Shown: positions 17,730 through 27,451, numbered from the stretch's first letter. The stretch is DNA of 64,000 bases from Bacteroidota bacterium (GCA_016717725.1 JADKFA010000005.1:62001-126000); one strand, 5' to 3'. Notes: generated by a model not told the origin, from the sequence alone. Translations and numbers: made by a program.

Positions 17730-18107
17730 TTAAAACATCCCATTTTCATTCACCATCACTGGAGGAACAGCCTGACCAAAATCCCACATTTCAATTATTT
17801 TCCCTTCTTTAAACTGAAAAATATGAATCAGTGCAAATCCGGGATCGTCCTTTTTTAGTGTTGCATGCGAGTGAACTGCTACCAATTCTCCATCTTGTAA
17901 TATTCTTTTTATTTCGAAAGTTTTATCAGGATTATTTTTTGCATTTTCTTCGGTGGCTAAAAGTAAAGTCTGCGCATCTCCTTTAAAGTAGACATTGTGG
18001 TGTTTAAAATTGGTATGCAAATATTGATCAAAATAAATTCGAGCATTTCCTTTAGCCGCATTCATAAGAAATTGTTTAGCTATTTCTTTATAAGTAGTAG
18101 GTCCCAT
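17730..18107 (-). CDS. SnoaL-like / NTF2-fold protein
   Basis: The 125-residue protein has the SnoaL-like polyketide-cyclase layout. An N-terminal helix (YKEIAKQFLMNAAKG) is followed by the Y-x-HTNFKHHN motif (about 29-38), the conserved AVHSHATLKK strand and the C-terminal LIHIFQFKEGKIIEMWDFGQ strand pair typical of predicted SnoaL-like aldol-condensation proteins. The fold forms a conical pocket for small hydrophobic ligands. The substrate is unknown. It has no signal peptide, and the downstream neighbour on the same strand is the frameshifted SRPBCC gene. Confidence 0.85.
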   Translation of the reverse strand: MGPTTYKEIAKQFLMNAAKGNARIYFDQYLHTNFKHHNVYFKGDAQTLLLATEENAKNNPDKTFEIKRILQDGELVAVHSHATLKKDDPGFALIHIFQFKEGKIIEMWDFGQAVPPVMVNENGMF

Positions 18108-18393
18108 ATTTATTTGGATATAAGGTAAAATTAGTGTTTTATTTTGTAAATCTTTAGAAGGAAATTTTTGATCGATGCGAATTCAATTGGCATTAGTGTT
18201 GAAAATTTTATTGAGCATATATTTATAGAAATCCCCTTAACTATTTTGTTTCTATTGGATAGAAATGATTAAATATTTCATGTATGTAAACTAACAAATT
18301 ATTAGCGTTGCATTAAAAAAATTATTGCGATTTATTTTATAAAGAAGGGACATAATTAACCATCCTCTTGATGCGAATTACAATCAAATAGTT

Positions 18394-18565
18394 TCAACCA
18401 ATTCCTTTGTACCGATACCACATCTGAATTTGTCTAATAGAATATATTAAACCGAAGGTCGCAAAAACATAGTATGTAGCTAGACAATATAGTTTATCAG
18501 TTTTCAAGGAAATTATAAGGCCAAAACACAAATAGAACTGGAATTGTAATTATACTTATATTCAT
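18394..18565 (-). CDS. Possible small membrane protein of 56 residues, frameshifted
   Basis: A minus-strand ATG at 18565 gives MNISIITIPVLFVF. Removing one T from a run of four (plus AAAA at 18523-18526) continues as GLIISLKTDKLYCLATYYVF and ends SIRQIQMWYRYKGIG. The result is a two-helix hydrophobic protein with a positively charged tail, which looks much more like coding sequence than chance. No family recognised. It occupies an otherwise empty 571-base gap. Confidence 0.45.
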
Positions 18566-18678
18566 AATCGTATAGAAATGACTTAATTCGCATTATTAAA
18601 ATGGGATAATATTATTTTTTTATTGTAAAAAATTGTTATAAATTTCGCATCTACGAATTAAAAAAAGAAATAGAAAAG

Positions 18679-20844
18679 ATGAAATTATTTACCTCCATTT
18701 TAGTACTGTTATTTGCAACAATATCAGGGTTTGCTCAAACCGGCACCTACACGCAAACAGTTCCAAATATGCAAAGTGTTTACCAGGCAACACCAGTAGT
18801 TTTTACAAATGCCCCTGGAAATGCTGCCAGCGGTACGATTACTTGTAATTGGCTAGGTTGTCAGGACGTAGGAATTGGAAATCCGAGCATGAACATCCAG
18901 ATTTTTTTGAATGGTAATTATCAAACATTGGTTCAACAATCCGGAGTTAGTATGTGTGGATTTGTACCTTTTACATACATCATTCCTGCTACTACATTGA
19001 ATACTGCCATTCAATCGGGTGGAGGATCGGTTATGTTACGCGTTTACGTTCAAGATGCATGCCCTTCAGGAATGGGATGTAGTTGCTGCAATGACCCATA
19101 TATTAACGGACTTACTCTTTCCTATAATTATTCTGTAGCTTCTTTTACAGTTAATGATTCTACAATTTGTCCTGGAGAAAGTATTCAATTTTCAAATACT
19201 ACCACTGGAACGGTACTTACAAAAAAGTGGTACTTTACAGGAGGAACTCCAGCTACTGCCACAAATAATAATCCTACGGTAGCTTATAATACTCCTGGAG
19301 TGTATCCGGTTTCACTGGTGACTACAAACGCTAGCGGAACAGATTCAACCATCAAGAATTCTTATATCACAGTTTACGCACCACCTACAGCCACCTGTAC
19401 TGCAGGCGGAAATACTACTTTTTGCCAAGGAGGTTCGGTTGTATTAAATGCAAATACGGGTTCAGGTTTAACACATCAATGGCAAAAGAATAATGTAAAT
19501 ATTGTGGGGGCAACTTCTTCTAATTACACGGCCAACGCCAATGGTGTTTTTAGAGTATTTGTTACAAGCTCGGTTGGTTGTACAAATACATCTACTGGAA
19601 TTTCAGTAACAGTAAACCCAAAACCGGTGGCTACAATATCGGCTGGAGGTGTTACTACATTTTGTCCAGGCGATTCTGTGGTGTTAAGTGCAAGTCCGGG
19701 CAGTGGCTATACCTATGTATGGAAGAAAAATTACACCACACTCGCTGGGGTTACTGGGAATACATATGCCGCCAAGGCTAGTGCTAGTTACAAAGTTGTT
19801 GTAACGAATGGATTTGGTTGCAGTAAAACATCTAATATTATTCCAGTAACTGTAAATACACCTGTAGCCACCGCAACCATTCAGGGATCTGCTTCGGTGT
19901 GTAACGGTAATGGCGTAACGTTAAAGGCAAATAGCGGTGCTGGGTTAACGTATCAATGGAAAATAGGAAGCACAAATATTACAGGAGCTACTGATTCAAC
20001 ATACACTGCCTATACCTCAGGAAGTTATAAAGTGAAAGTTACGAATAGTTGTGGATTTAAAACATCTACAGCGCAAACAGTGACCATACATCCTCTTCCT
20101 ACTATTGCGATCGCTGCGAACGGTCCTGTAGCATTTTGTACAGGAGGTAGTGTTCTACTTTCTTCAACCGGTGATGTTGGACTCACTTATGTATGGACAA
20201 AAAATGGAACTGCAATTGCAGGTGCTACCTCTTCCAACTATACGGCTGGTGCTACGGGAGTGTATGCTGTAATTGCTACCAATGGATTTGGATGTACCAG
20301 TACTTCCAATACAATTACGGTAACGGTAAACAATACGCAAGCAAATATTACAGCAAATGGACCTACCACTTTTTGTGTGGGCGATAGTGTTGTACTTTCT
20401 GCTAATACCGGAGCCAATTTGACTTATCAATGGACACAAAATAATATTACCATCAATGGCGCAACTTCTTCTACCCACTCAGCAAAAACCGCTGGAGCCT
20501 ACCGAGTAAATATTACTAATACTGCCACTGGATGTGTGAAAACATCAGCTGCAGTACAAGTCACAGTCAATTGTCGTTTAGGAGATGGTGCACAACTTGA
20601 TGGAGTGGAGATGGAGATCAGTCCAAATCCTTTTTACAATCAAACCGAAGTAAATATTGTCCTTCCAGAAACAGAAAGTGGAAGTTTGCAAATTACTTCT
20701 ATCGATGGAAAAGTGATTACAAGCGAGATGCTAAAAGGTGGTAAAAACACACTGCTAGTCGGTCAAGAATTAGAGTCGGGCGTTTACCTTATTCGACTTA
20801 CTTCTGGTGGCGTAGAAAAAGTGAAGAGGATTGTGAAGTATTAG
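18679..20844 (+). CDS. Secreted T9SS type A protein with PKD and Ig-like repeats
   Basis: The 721-residue protein starts with a signal peptide (MKLFTSILVLLFATISGFAQ). Residues 21-150 form an unrecognised cysteine-containing beta domain (CPSGMGCSCCND). A PKD domain follows (about 154-234: KKWYFTGGTPATATNNNP...YPVSLVTTNASG). Five Ig-like repeats of about 80 residues (about 235-640) carry the pattern FCxGDSVVLSA...TYxWxxN...I-x-GAT...VTVN. A type A sorting domain ends the protein (ISPNPFYNQTEVNIV, GVYLIRLTSGGVEKVKRIVKY). It is probably a surface adhesin. The repeats resemble those in the proteins at 5158 and 27693. Confidence 0.88.
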   Translation: MKLFTSILVLLFATISGFAQTGTYTQTVPNMQSVYQATPVVFTNAPGNAASGTITCNWLGCQDVGIGNPSMNIQIFLNGNYQTLVQQSGVSMCGFVPFTYIIPATTLNTAIQSGGGSVMLRVYVQDACPSGMGCSCCNDPYINGLTLSYNYSVASFTVNDSTICPGESIQFSNTTTGTVLTKKWYFTGGTPATATNNNPTVAYNTPGVYPVSLVTTNASGTDSTIKNSYITVYAPPTATCTAGGNTTFCQGGSVVLNANTGSGLTHQWQKNNVNIVGATSSNYTANANGVFRVFVTSSVGCTNTSTGISVTVNPKPVATISAGGVTTFCPGDSVVLSASPGSGYTYVWKKNYTTLAGVTGNTYAAKASASYKVVVTNGFGCSKTSNIIPVTVNTPVATATIQGSASVCNGNGVTLKANSGAGLTYQWKIGSTNITGATDSTYTAYTSGSYKVKVTNSCGFKTSTAQTVTIHPLPTIAIAANGPVAFCTGGSVLLSSTGDVGLTYVWTKNGTAIAGATSSNYTAGATGVYAVIATNGFGCTSTSNTITVTVNNTQANITANGPTTFCVGDSVVLSANTGANLTYQWTQNNITINGATSSTHSAKTAGAYRVNITNTATGCVKTSAAVQVTVNCRLGDGAQLDGVEMEISPNPFYNQTEVNIVLPETESGSLQITSIDGKVITSEMLKGGKNTLLVGQELESGVYLIRLTSGGVEKVKRIVKY

Positions 20845-20886
20845 AATCCTAAATTAGATTGATCGAAAAAAATTCATCAATATATG

Positions 20887-20923
20887 ATAACGTCCATTTA
20901 GAGTTATTCTAAATGGACGTTAT
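20887..20923. terminator. Strong bidirectional terminator
   Basis: A perfect 16-bp stem (20887-20902 with 20908-20923) encloses the loop GTTAT, and AT-rich sequence follows on both sides. It lies 43 bases after the plus-strand gene at 18679 and between convergent genes. Confidence 0.85.
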
Positions 20924-21074
20924 TTATTTGGTATAATTCTTATTATAAGAATCTCTTTTTAAGTCAATGAGACCAAAAATAGTTGGCGTAATTAACAAAA
21001 ATATTTAGTTAATTACGAGTATGCTATGGTGTAGTTGACAATGCTGAATATTGAGCCAAATCTTCCGTTCAGTT

Positions 21075-22664
21075 TTACATGTTCGTAAGAATCATTTTTC
21101 GACTTATATATTTTTCTCCATCGAACACTCTTACCAAATATATTCCCGAAACGTAGTTAATTAGTTCTATACTTTTCTCAGATTCACCACTTAAGTCCAG
21201 ATGGTAAACACTTTTAATACAACTTCCTTGTATGTTTAAAATTTCCAGTTGTCCATTAGCGATTGTTTTACCAAAAGAAACCGTGAATCTTCTTTGCGTT
21301 GGGTTAGGATAAAGGTCTAACGCAGTATTAGCATTTTGTTCGGAAAGACTTACACTGGTGCAGGGTGTCGTTATCGTACCTCCACTACCGATAGTAAATA
21401 CTGGGCTGGTAATAGTTGTTGTAAAATTAACTGTAGTAAGGTTTGGAATTGTTTTTATTGAGGGTGTAGATGTAATTGTAAGAGATTTACTTCCCTGATT
21501 GCATCCACTATTTCCATTCGCATCAGTCTTAATCATGTAAACTTCTTTTCCTCCAAATGCAATACCCATATAGCCGGAGATTATGTATCCACCATCTTGT
21601 GTCTGTGCTATTTCGTACGGAAATTCGTTTCCTGTAGGAACCCCTATCGTTTTGCTCCAGATAGAATCACCATTGGCATCCATTTTTAGGAGTAAGATAT
21701 CGTAGATGGAAGAACTGTTCGCGCTGTTACCAGCAACGATATATCCTCCGTCAGTTGTCTGCATCATGCAAGTACCATAATCACCATATCCACCAGAAAC
21801 TTTTCGTGTCCACAGAGAGTCACCATTAGCATCGGTCTTCACCATGTAGAAATCATAAATGCTCATATGAAAACTGCAGGTTGATCCAAAAAGCACATAC
21901 CCTCCGTCAGTTGTTGTTTGAACATAATTTCCATAATCTGCGACGGGTCCTCCATACATCTTTATCCACTGAACAGATCCCAAAGAATTCGTTTTTGCAA
22001 GAAATACATCTACATTGTTTCCATTAATATTTCCCATGGTGCCGGCAAGAATATAGCCACCATCATTTGTTTGCTGAACATAATTGCCATTATTATCCCC
22101 GGCGTTTGTTCCAATAGTCCTGGTCCAAAGGGAATCACCGGACGCATTGGTTTTGATGAGGTAAGTATCATCGCCATTGGAGGTAAGTGTCGTTACGTTG
22201 CCAAAAAGAATATACCCTCCATCTGTAGTTTGTTGGACCCAATTTGCGGTTTCTACATCAGTTCCGCCATAGGTTTTTGTCCACAGCAAATTACCAGTGG
22301 AATCAATTTTCATCAATAAAGCATCCGAATTACCTGATCCAAAACTTTTCGTATATCCGGCAATGATATATCCACCGTCGGTAGTCTGACGCACAGATTT
22401 GGCTTCTTCGTTTAAGGGACCACCAAAGGTTCGCACCCATAATGAATCTCCTATACTATTTGTTTTAATTAATTTGATGTCCAGATTTGTTCCACTTTGT
22501 CGGCTATATCCGGCAATGATATATCCTCCATCACTGGTTGATTGAATGGATCTTCCTAGGTCTTCACCATAACTGGCTCCAAATTTCTTTTGAAAAGTAA
22601 TCTGCGCTTGGATGTCGGTTATCGTAAAAACGAATACAATTAAACAAAGTAGTTTTTGAATCAT
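21075..22664 (-). CDS. Secreted T9SS type A protein with propeller-like DGGYI repeats
   Basis: The 529-residue protein has a signal peptide (LLCLIVFVFTITDIQAQ) and about eight repeats of some 50 residues built on QTTDGGYIIAGYT...D-x-LLMKIDSTGNLLWTKT-x-GG. Such repeats fold as a beta-propeller in the delta-60/SBBP-like group of secreted proteins. A short linker follows, then the type A sorting domain (about 450-529: LDLYPNPTQRRFTVSF, GQLEILNIQGSCIKSV, GIYLVRVFDGEKYISRKMIL). The function is unknown. The propeller half of the gene at 27693 uses similar repeats. Confidence 0.86.
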   Translation of the reverse strand: MIQKLLCLIVFVFTITDIQAQITFQKKFGASYGEDLGRSIQSTSDGGYIIAGYSRQSGTNLDIKLIKTNSIGDSLWVRTFGGPLNEEAKSVRQTTDGGYIIAGYTKSFGSGNSDALLMKIDSTGNLLWTKTYGGTDVETANWVQQTTDGGYILFGNVTTLTSNGDDTYLIKTNASGDSLWTRTIGTNAGDNNGNYVQQTNDGGYILAGTMGNINGNNVDVFLAKTNSLGSVQWIKMYGGPVADYGNYVQTTTDGGYVLFGSTCSFHMSIYDFYMVKTDANGDSLWTRKVSGGYGDYGTCMMQTTDGGYIVAGNSANSSSIYDILLLKMDANGDSIWSKTIGVPTGNEFPYEIAQTQDGGYIISGYMGIAFGGKEVYMIKTDANGNSGCNQGSKSLTITSTPSIKTIPNLTTVNFTTTITSPVFTIGSGGTITTPCTSVSLSEQNANTALDLYPNPTQRRFTVSFGKTIANGQLEILNIQGSCIKSVYHLDLSGESEKSIELINYVSGIYLVRVFDGEKYISRKMILTNM

Positions 22665-22749
22665 ACGGATTTTTTAGGAGAGGACATTTCAAAAGTAATA
22701 AATAAACGGATTATAAAAAAGGTAAAGGTGTAGATGGTGGTTCTCTTTT

Positions 22750-22900
22750 ATGCGTTAAAGCCAAATGTAGCTTGAAGCTTGCACTCCTCGGCAAGCTCTG
22801 GTTGAAGCTTGAAATTTCTATCCGAAGCAAAATCAATTCGCTTCTGAAAAAAACTAGCAGCTAGGAGCTAGCAGCTTGAAGCTCTCCCATCCGAAGCCCA
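22750..22900. repeat. Intergenic AGCTTGAAGC/CTAGCAGC-type repeats
   Basis: Short direct and inverted units (gaagcttg, ctagcagctaggagctagcag) fill this divergent gap. No gene is seen. Confidence 0.45.
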
Positions 22901-22943
22901 ATTCTCACGTAACTGAAGTAATTATTTTACCTACCTTTATATT

Positions 22944-24470
22944 ATGAAACACCCCCTCCTTCTTTTGTTTTTTTTCATAGTTGGTTTTGGGGAGATGGAG
23001 GCTCAATTCACGAATAATAATTGGTGTTTTGGTGATAGTGCGAGTGTGAGATTTGATTCCATTGGAAACTCTTACCGAAGTGGCAGTGGATTTCTAGGAG
23101 GCACCTCAAGTATTTCGGATTTATAGGATTCTTTTGGATCAAGTAGTAATACCACCAATACATTTACTGGTCAAATAAAAAAGGGTAAATTATTTAATAA
23201 ACTTCACAATAAGTTATTTAATGGTGATACATTAGTTGGAGGCGAATGGTATCATGATATGTTAATACTTCCTAAATCAGTAATCGACAGTACCTTTTAT
23301 GTATTTGTAGCGGGAGTGGTTGTACCTGATACTGGCTTATGGTATAGCATAGTTGATATGAAACTGCAGGGAGGTCTTGGCCAAGTTGTGCAAAAGAATG
23401 TACGCTACATCAATCATCCGGTACAAGATATGCTCACGGCAGTTAGGCATGGCAATGGCAAGGATTGGTGGTTAATTACAAGACGTTGGAGATCCAACGG
23501 TGCCGGAATAGGAAATGATGAGTTTTGGGTGTATCTTATTGACTCCATCGGCATTAATCCGTTGCCTATACAGCATGTAGGTTTAGCGCATCCTGATGGT
23601 GCAGGTGATATGAGCTTTAATAAAACAGGAGATAAATTAGCATTGTGCGGGTGGAATAATTATTTGGCAGTGTTTGATTTTGATAGATGTACAGGCATAG
23701 TTTCCAATGAAAATTTGATAGAGCAAAATGGAGCAATAGGTAGCCATCCATTCCGTGTATATACCAGTGCAGTATTTTCACTTGACGGCAGTAAACTCTA
23801 TGTAAACTCATCACAGGAAATCTATCAAACAAGTGGAAAACTCTATCAGTTCGACCTCAATGCTGCTAACATTCCTGCATCAAGAATTTTGATAGATTCA
23901 TTTCCTGTTTCAGCAGAGAATCATGGAATGGAGATGGGGCCAGATGGTAAAATATATATTAGTTGTGTATTTGACAGTATCGGATCTGCCTTCCATATCC
24001 ACCAACTTTGTTTAATTACATCAACTCAAACCTAAGCGTCATAAACCAACCCGATTCACTTGGTCTCGCTTGCGATTTTCAACCGTTTAGTTTTTACTTA
24101 GGTGGTGCCCGAACGTATTACGGTTTGCCCAACAATCCAGATTACGAACTCGGCGCGTGGGTAGGCTCTCCTTGCGATACACTAACGGTAGGCATAACCG
24201 AAAACAACCAAAAAGAGGATGTGTTCTTCCAATCCTGGTACAATCCCGAGTGGAATATGATTCATGTGAATGCGTCGAAGTTGAAAGGGAAGAGCGGGGG
24301 TGTTAGGTTGTTTGTTGGAGGGGCGAGTGGTGGTGGAGAGGAAGGTGGATGTGATAGCAGGAGGGTATTTTACAACTGAAATTGTTATGAATGGAATTGC
24401 AAGTGGTGTGTATATAGTTTCGTTGGTAACTGAAAAGGATAAAATACAAGGAAAAATAATGAAATACTAG
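22944..24470 (+). pseudogene. Decayed paralogue of the 499-residue propeller-like T9SS proteins
   Basis: The reconstructed 508-residue protein is a paralogue of those at 53004 and 55279. It has a signal peptide (HPLLLLFFFIVGFGEMEAQ), the QFTNNNWCFGDSASVRFDS opening, VRHGNGKDWWLITRRW, and FDRCTGIVSNENLI. Three lesions are present: an in-frame TAG at 23124-23126, a missing T near 24010-24013 (shift from HIHQLCL to FNYINSNLSVINQPD), and an extra G in the G-run 24320-24323 (shift to GRVVVERKVDVIAGGYF). After correction it ends with a type A sorting domain (GVYIVSLVTEKDKIQGKIMKY). Several independent lesions favour true decay more than at other loci, though read errors remain possible. Confidence 0.82.
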
Positions 24471-24689
24471 GAAGGTTACGAATTACGAATCGATACGAAT
24501 GTCCGAATTACGAATCTCCGAATTTACGAATACACGAAGATAGAATTCTAGCACCTAAAATACTTACAGTTTAACCGCGGGGAACGCAAGGCAGGCGCAA
24601 GGGGCGCGGGGGTCTCAATTAATACTTTTCGAAGTGAAATTATTTCGCTCCTAAAAGCAATCCAAAATCCAACATCCAAAATCTAACCA
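24471..24689. repeat. Intergenic repeats including a heptad-like array
   Basis: Contains ACGAATTACGAATC-type direct repeats (about 24478-24538), a GC-rich stretch (about 24575-24612) and an ATCCAACATCCAAAATCTAAC array (24668-24687) that ends just before the fabH stop codon. No gene. Confidence 0.5.
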
Positions 24690-25679
24690 CTAGTACGCCC
24701 ACTTCACCCAAATCGCTCCCCAGGTGAATCCACCTCCGAATGCTGCGATGATAATGTTGTCGCCTTTCTTGAATTTCTTTTCCCACTCCCATAAACAAAG
24801 TGGAATGGTGCCATTGGTCGTGTTTCCGTAACGTTCGATGTTTAGTGTTACTTTATCATCGGGTAAACCCATGCGTCGGGCTGTCGCGTCGATAATGCGT
24901 TTGTTAGCTTGATGCGGAATAAGCCATGCGATGTCGGAGCCAGTAAGGTTGTTCTTTTCCATGATTTCCGCACTCACGTCGGCCATCTTGGTAACTGCAA
25001 ATTTGAAAACGGTTTGTCCTTCCTGATACACGAAGTGTTCTTTGGCCGCTACCGTATCTAACGTTGCCGGCTTAACGCTACCACCAGCCTTCTGGTGCAG
25101 AAATGCGCGCCCTGACCCATCCACTCTCAAAATCGAGTCCATGATGCCGTTACCTTCTTCGTTGGGCTCTAACAGTACCGCACCCCCGCCATCTCCAAAA
25201 ATAACACAAGTAGCACGATCTGTGTAGTCAATAATACTCGACATTTTATCTACACCAACCACCAGCACTTTCTTGTGCGTGCCTGTTTCGATGAATTTGG
25301 TGGCGGTTGTTAATGCGAAAATAAACCCGGAGCAAGCAGCATTAACATCGTAACCCCATGCATTCACAGCTCCAATTTTATCGGCAATGATATTTGCTGT
25401 CGCCGGAAATTGCATGTCAGGAGTCGTAGTGGCACAAATGATGAGTTCGATTTCATCGGCACCGATTCCACGCTTTTTAAGCAAAGGTAAAATCGCTTCT
25501 ACTGCCATATCGGAAGAACCAAGACCTTCCCCTTTTAAAATATGTCTTTCATTAATTCCTGTGCGCGACATAATCCACTCTTCTGTGGTGTCAACCATCG
25601 TCACAAGATCCTTATTAGAAAGAATATCGGGTGGGACCCATGCGTTCACAGCGGTAATTGCAGCAGTAATTTTTGTCAT
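24690..25679 (-). CDS. fabH: 3-oxoacyl-ACP synthase III
   Basis: The 329-residue thiolase-fold enzyme starts fatty-acid synthesis by condensing acyl-CoA with malonyl-ACP. The catalytic triad is present: C116 in NAACSGF, H256 in LIPHQANKR and N286 in GNTTNG. The FGDGGGAVLL segment and the WGAIWVKW C-terminus are also typical. The ORF begins 3 bases after the plsX stop, indicating one transcript with plsX-rpmF-DUF177. In related genomes accB-accC follows closely; here a 10 kb block of T9SS genes intervenes. Confidence 0.97.
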   Translation of the reverse strand: MTKITAAITAVNAWVPPDILSNKDLVTMVDTTEEWIMSRTGINERHILKGEGLGSSDMAVEAILPLLKKRGIGADEIELIICATTTPDMQFPATANIIADKIGAVNAWGYDVNAACSGFIFALTTATKFIETGTHKKVLVVGVDKMSSIIDYTDRATCVIFGDGGGAVLLEPNEEGNGIMDSILRVDGSGRAFLHQKAGGSVKPATLDTVAAKEHFVYQEGQTVFKFAVTKMADVSAEIMEKNNLTGSDIAWLIPHQANKRIIDATARRMGLPDDKVTLNIERYGNTTNGTIPLCLWEWEKKFKKGDNIIIAAFGGGFTWGAIWVKWAY

Positions 25680-25682
25680 TTC

Positions 25683-26638
25683 TTATTGAGTAATGCTTTC
25701 ATGAACCGCTTGAGTAATCTTCTCGGTTAATCCGGCAGTGGTCACTTTAAGCGTAATATGTATCATGTTTTTGATTGCAGTAGCATTCGAAATGCCATGC
25801 GCAATAATGACGGGTGCATTCACTCCTAAAACAGGAGTGCCGCCATAATTTTCAAAGTTGAAACGATCAAAATATTCATCCTTAATTTTTCTTCTTCTGA
25901 TTAAACTGTAAAAAGATTCGGCTAATTTAAGGATGACATTGCCGACGAATCCATCACATACAATCACATCAGCTTTGTCATTAAAAAGATCACGGCCTTC
26001 GATGTTTCCAATAAAATTTATTTCTTTCGTTTGCTTTAAAAGAGGATGTGCTTCCTTGCAAAGCATATTTCCTTTTTCTTCTTCTTCACCGATGTTCATC
26101 AATCCAACTTTCGGATTTTTTATTCCATGAACATGCTCTAAAAACAAACTTCCTAAGATAGCGAACTGTTGCAAATGTTCAGGCTTGCAATCGGCATTCG
26201 CACCCGCATCTAAAAAAACACCTGTGCTTCCATCTTCCTTGGGAATAATGGAGCAAATAGCAGGACGAAGAATTCCAGGTATTGTTTTCACACTAAACAT
26301 TGAACCCACCATCATAGCCCCACTGTTTCCTGCAGAGGCAAATCCATGAATCTCTCCTTTTTGAGGTATTCGAATCCGCGTGAAATACTTGAATCGGGCT
26401 TTCCGGGAATGGCACGAGTCGCCGATTCATCCATGCCGATTACCTCGGTGGTATGAACAATATCCACCAAACTCACATCGGCTCCTTCGGAAGTGAATAA
26501 ATCACGAATGATTTTTTCGTCTCCAAAGAGCACAAGGCGTGTGTTGGCGGGCAACTCGGGCAAAGCTTGAATTGCGCCCAAAACAGGTTGTTTTGGAGCG
26601 TAATCGCCACCCATAATATCAATCCCAATTTTTATCAA
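25683..26638 (-). CDS. plsX: Phosphate acyltransferase PlsX, frameshifted
   Basis: PlsX converts acyl-ACP to acyl-phosphate for phospholipid synthesis. The first frame (26638 to 26312) starts MIKIGIDIMGGDYAPKQPVL and runs to SISRGFEYLKK; the second (26315 to 25683) continues MMVGSMFSVKTIPGILRPAI and ends TEKITQAVHESITQ. One extra A in the 5-A run (plus TTTTT near 26353-26357) restores YLKKGEIHGFASAGNSGAMM, the conserved family sequence, in a 318-residue protein of normal length. Because the gene is normally essential, this break is most likely a sequencing error. The spacing to fabH is 3 bases. Confidence 0.93.
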
Positions 26639-26693
26639 TGCATTTCAAGCTGAAGGGTTAATGTAAAGAGAGGTTGAAAATAAAGTTTGGCGT

Positions 26694-26879
26694 TTAAGCG
26701 CCACGCTCCATAATCATTTTTCCTTTGTACATTAATTTGTCTTCGTGCCAGAATGCGCGGTGCCATAAATGAGCTTCTCCAGTAGCGGCATCAATTGCTA
26801 AGGTAGGAGCAGTTGCTTTGTAATGAGTACGTCGCTTGTCCCTTCTCGATTTCGAGTGTTTGTGTTTAGGATTTGGCAT
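26694..26879 (-). CDS. rpmF: Ribosomal protein bL32
   Basis: The 61-residue protein has the L32 N-terminus MPNPKHKHSKSRRDKRRTHY followed by the LWHRAFW segment typical of Bacteroidota L32. It lacks the CxxC zinc motifs found in some L32 forms. It lies between DUF177 and plsX, the usual order for bacteria (yceD-rpmF-plsX-fabH). Confidence 0.97.
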   Translation of the reverse strand: MPNPKHKHSKSRRDKRRTHYKATAPTLAIDAATGEAHLWHRAFWHEDKLMYKGKMIMERGA

Positions 26880-26908
26880 AATTTATTGTATTTGTAATTA
26901 GTTAATAA

Positions 26909-27451
26909 TCAGTTTAGTTTGATCTTCTTAAGCTCCGACCATCGAGCATCACCTAAGTTTTCGTTGTCCTTTTCCTCAACTTTTGTCTCTTTCTTCTTGA
27001 TGTATTTTAAGACTTCAGGATTACAAGTTTCAATACCGTTTTCATCTTCCGGATGAACCGGGCAATAAGGAATTTCCAAGGTGAGGAAATCGTACAGGCT
27101 ATGTGCAAGGTCAATTTCTATCGCTTTTTTGGAGATGTAAATCTCATCTTCATCATCATACTCCTCATTTACCTCTTCTACCATCTTCACAAGCAATGAT
27201 TTTTCAATGTTGATGGGCATTCGAAAGCCTTCAAGACATCTTACACAATCTACCGCCACATCACCTATCATGCTCAAATTCAGATGCATGCCACCAGAAT
27301 CTTTACGAAGTAGGACCTTAACTTCTACTTTAGCTTTTTTAATAATTGATTCTTCACGATGGGCGAAGAACGAATCATCAATACTAAAATCATACTCATG
27401 TATTCCTTCAGCCAGATGATTAAACCGGATAATGTATACAGAATCAGTCAT
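26909..27451 (-). CDS. YceD / DUF177 family protein
   Basis: DUF177 proteins are linked to 23S rRNA/L32 accumulation and sit next to rpmF in most bacteria. The conserved core is present: DVAVDCVRCLEGFRMPINIE with its CxxC, the acidic EEVNEEYDDEDEIYI stretch, IDLAHSLYDFLTLEIPYCP and the C-terminal LGDARWSELKKIKLN. I start at 27451 (MTDSVYIIRFNHLAEG, 180 residues) rather than 27571. The upstream extension is not family-like, and a -7 box TACCTTTG (27503-27496) lies inside it. It heads the rpmF-plsX-fabH operon. Confidence 0.9.
   Translation of the reverse strand: MTDSVYIIRFNHLAEGIHEYDFSIDDSFFAHREESIIKKAKVEVKVLLRKDSGGMHLNLSMIGDVAVDCVRCLEGFRMPINIEKSLLVKMVEEVNEEYDDEDEIYISKKAIEIDLAHSLYDFLTLEIPYCPVHPEDENGIETCNPEVLKYIKKKETKVEEKDNENLGDARWSELKKIKLN

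Noticed and set aside
20164..20478. 104-residue minus-strand ORF inside the Ig-repeat gene
   Set aside because: It is a periodic antisense shadow of the Ig-like repeats.
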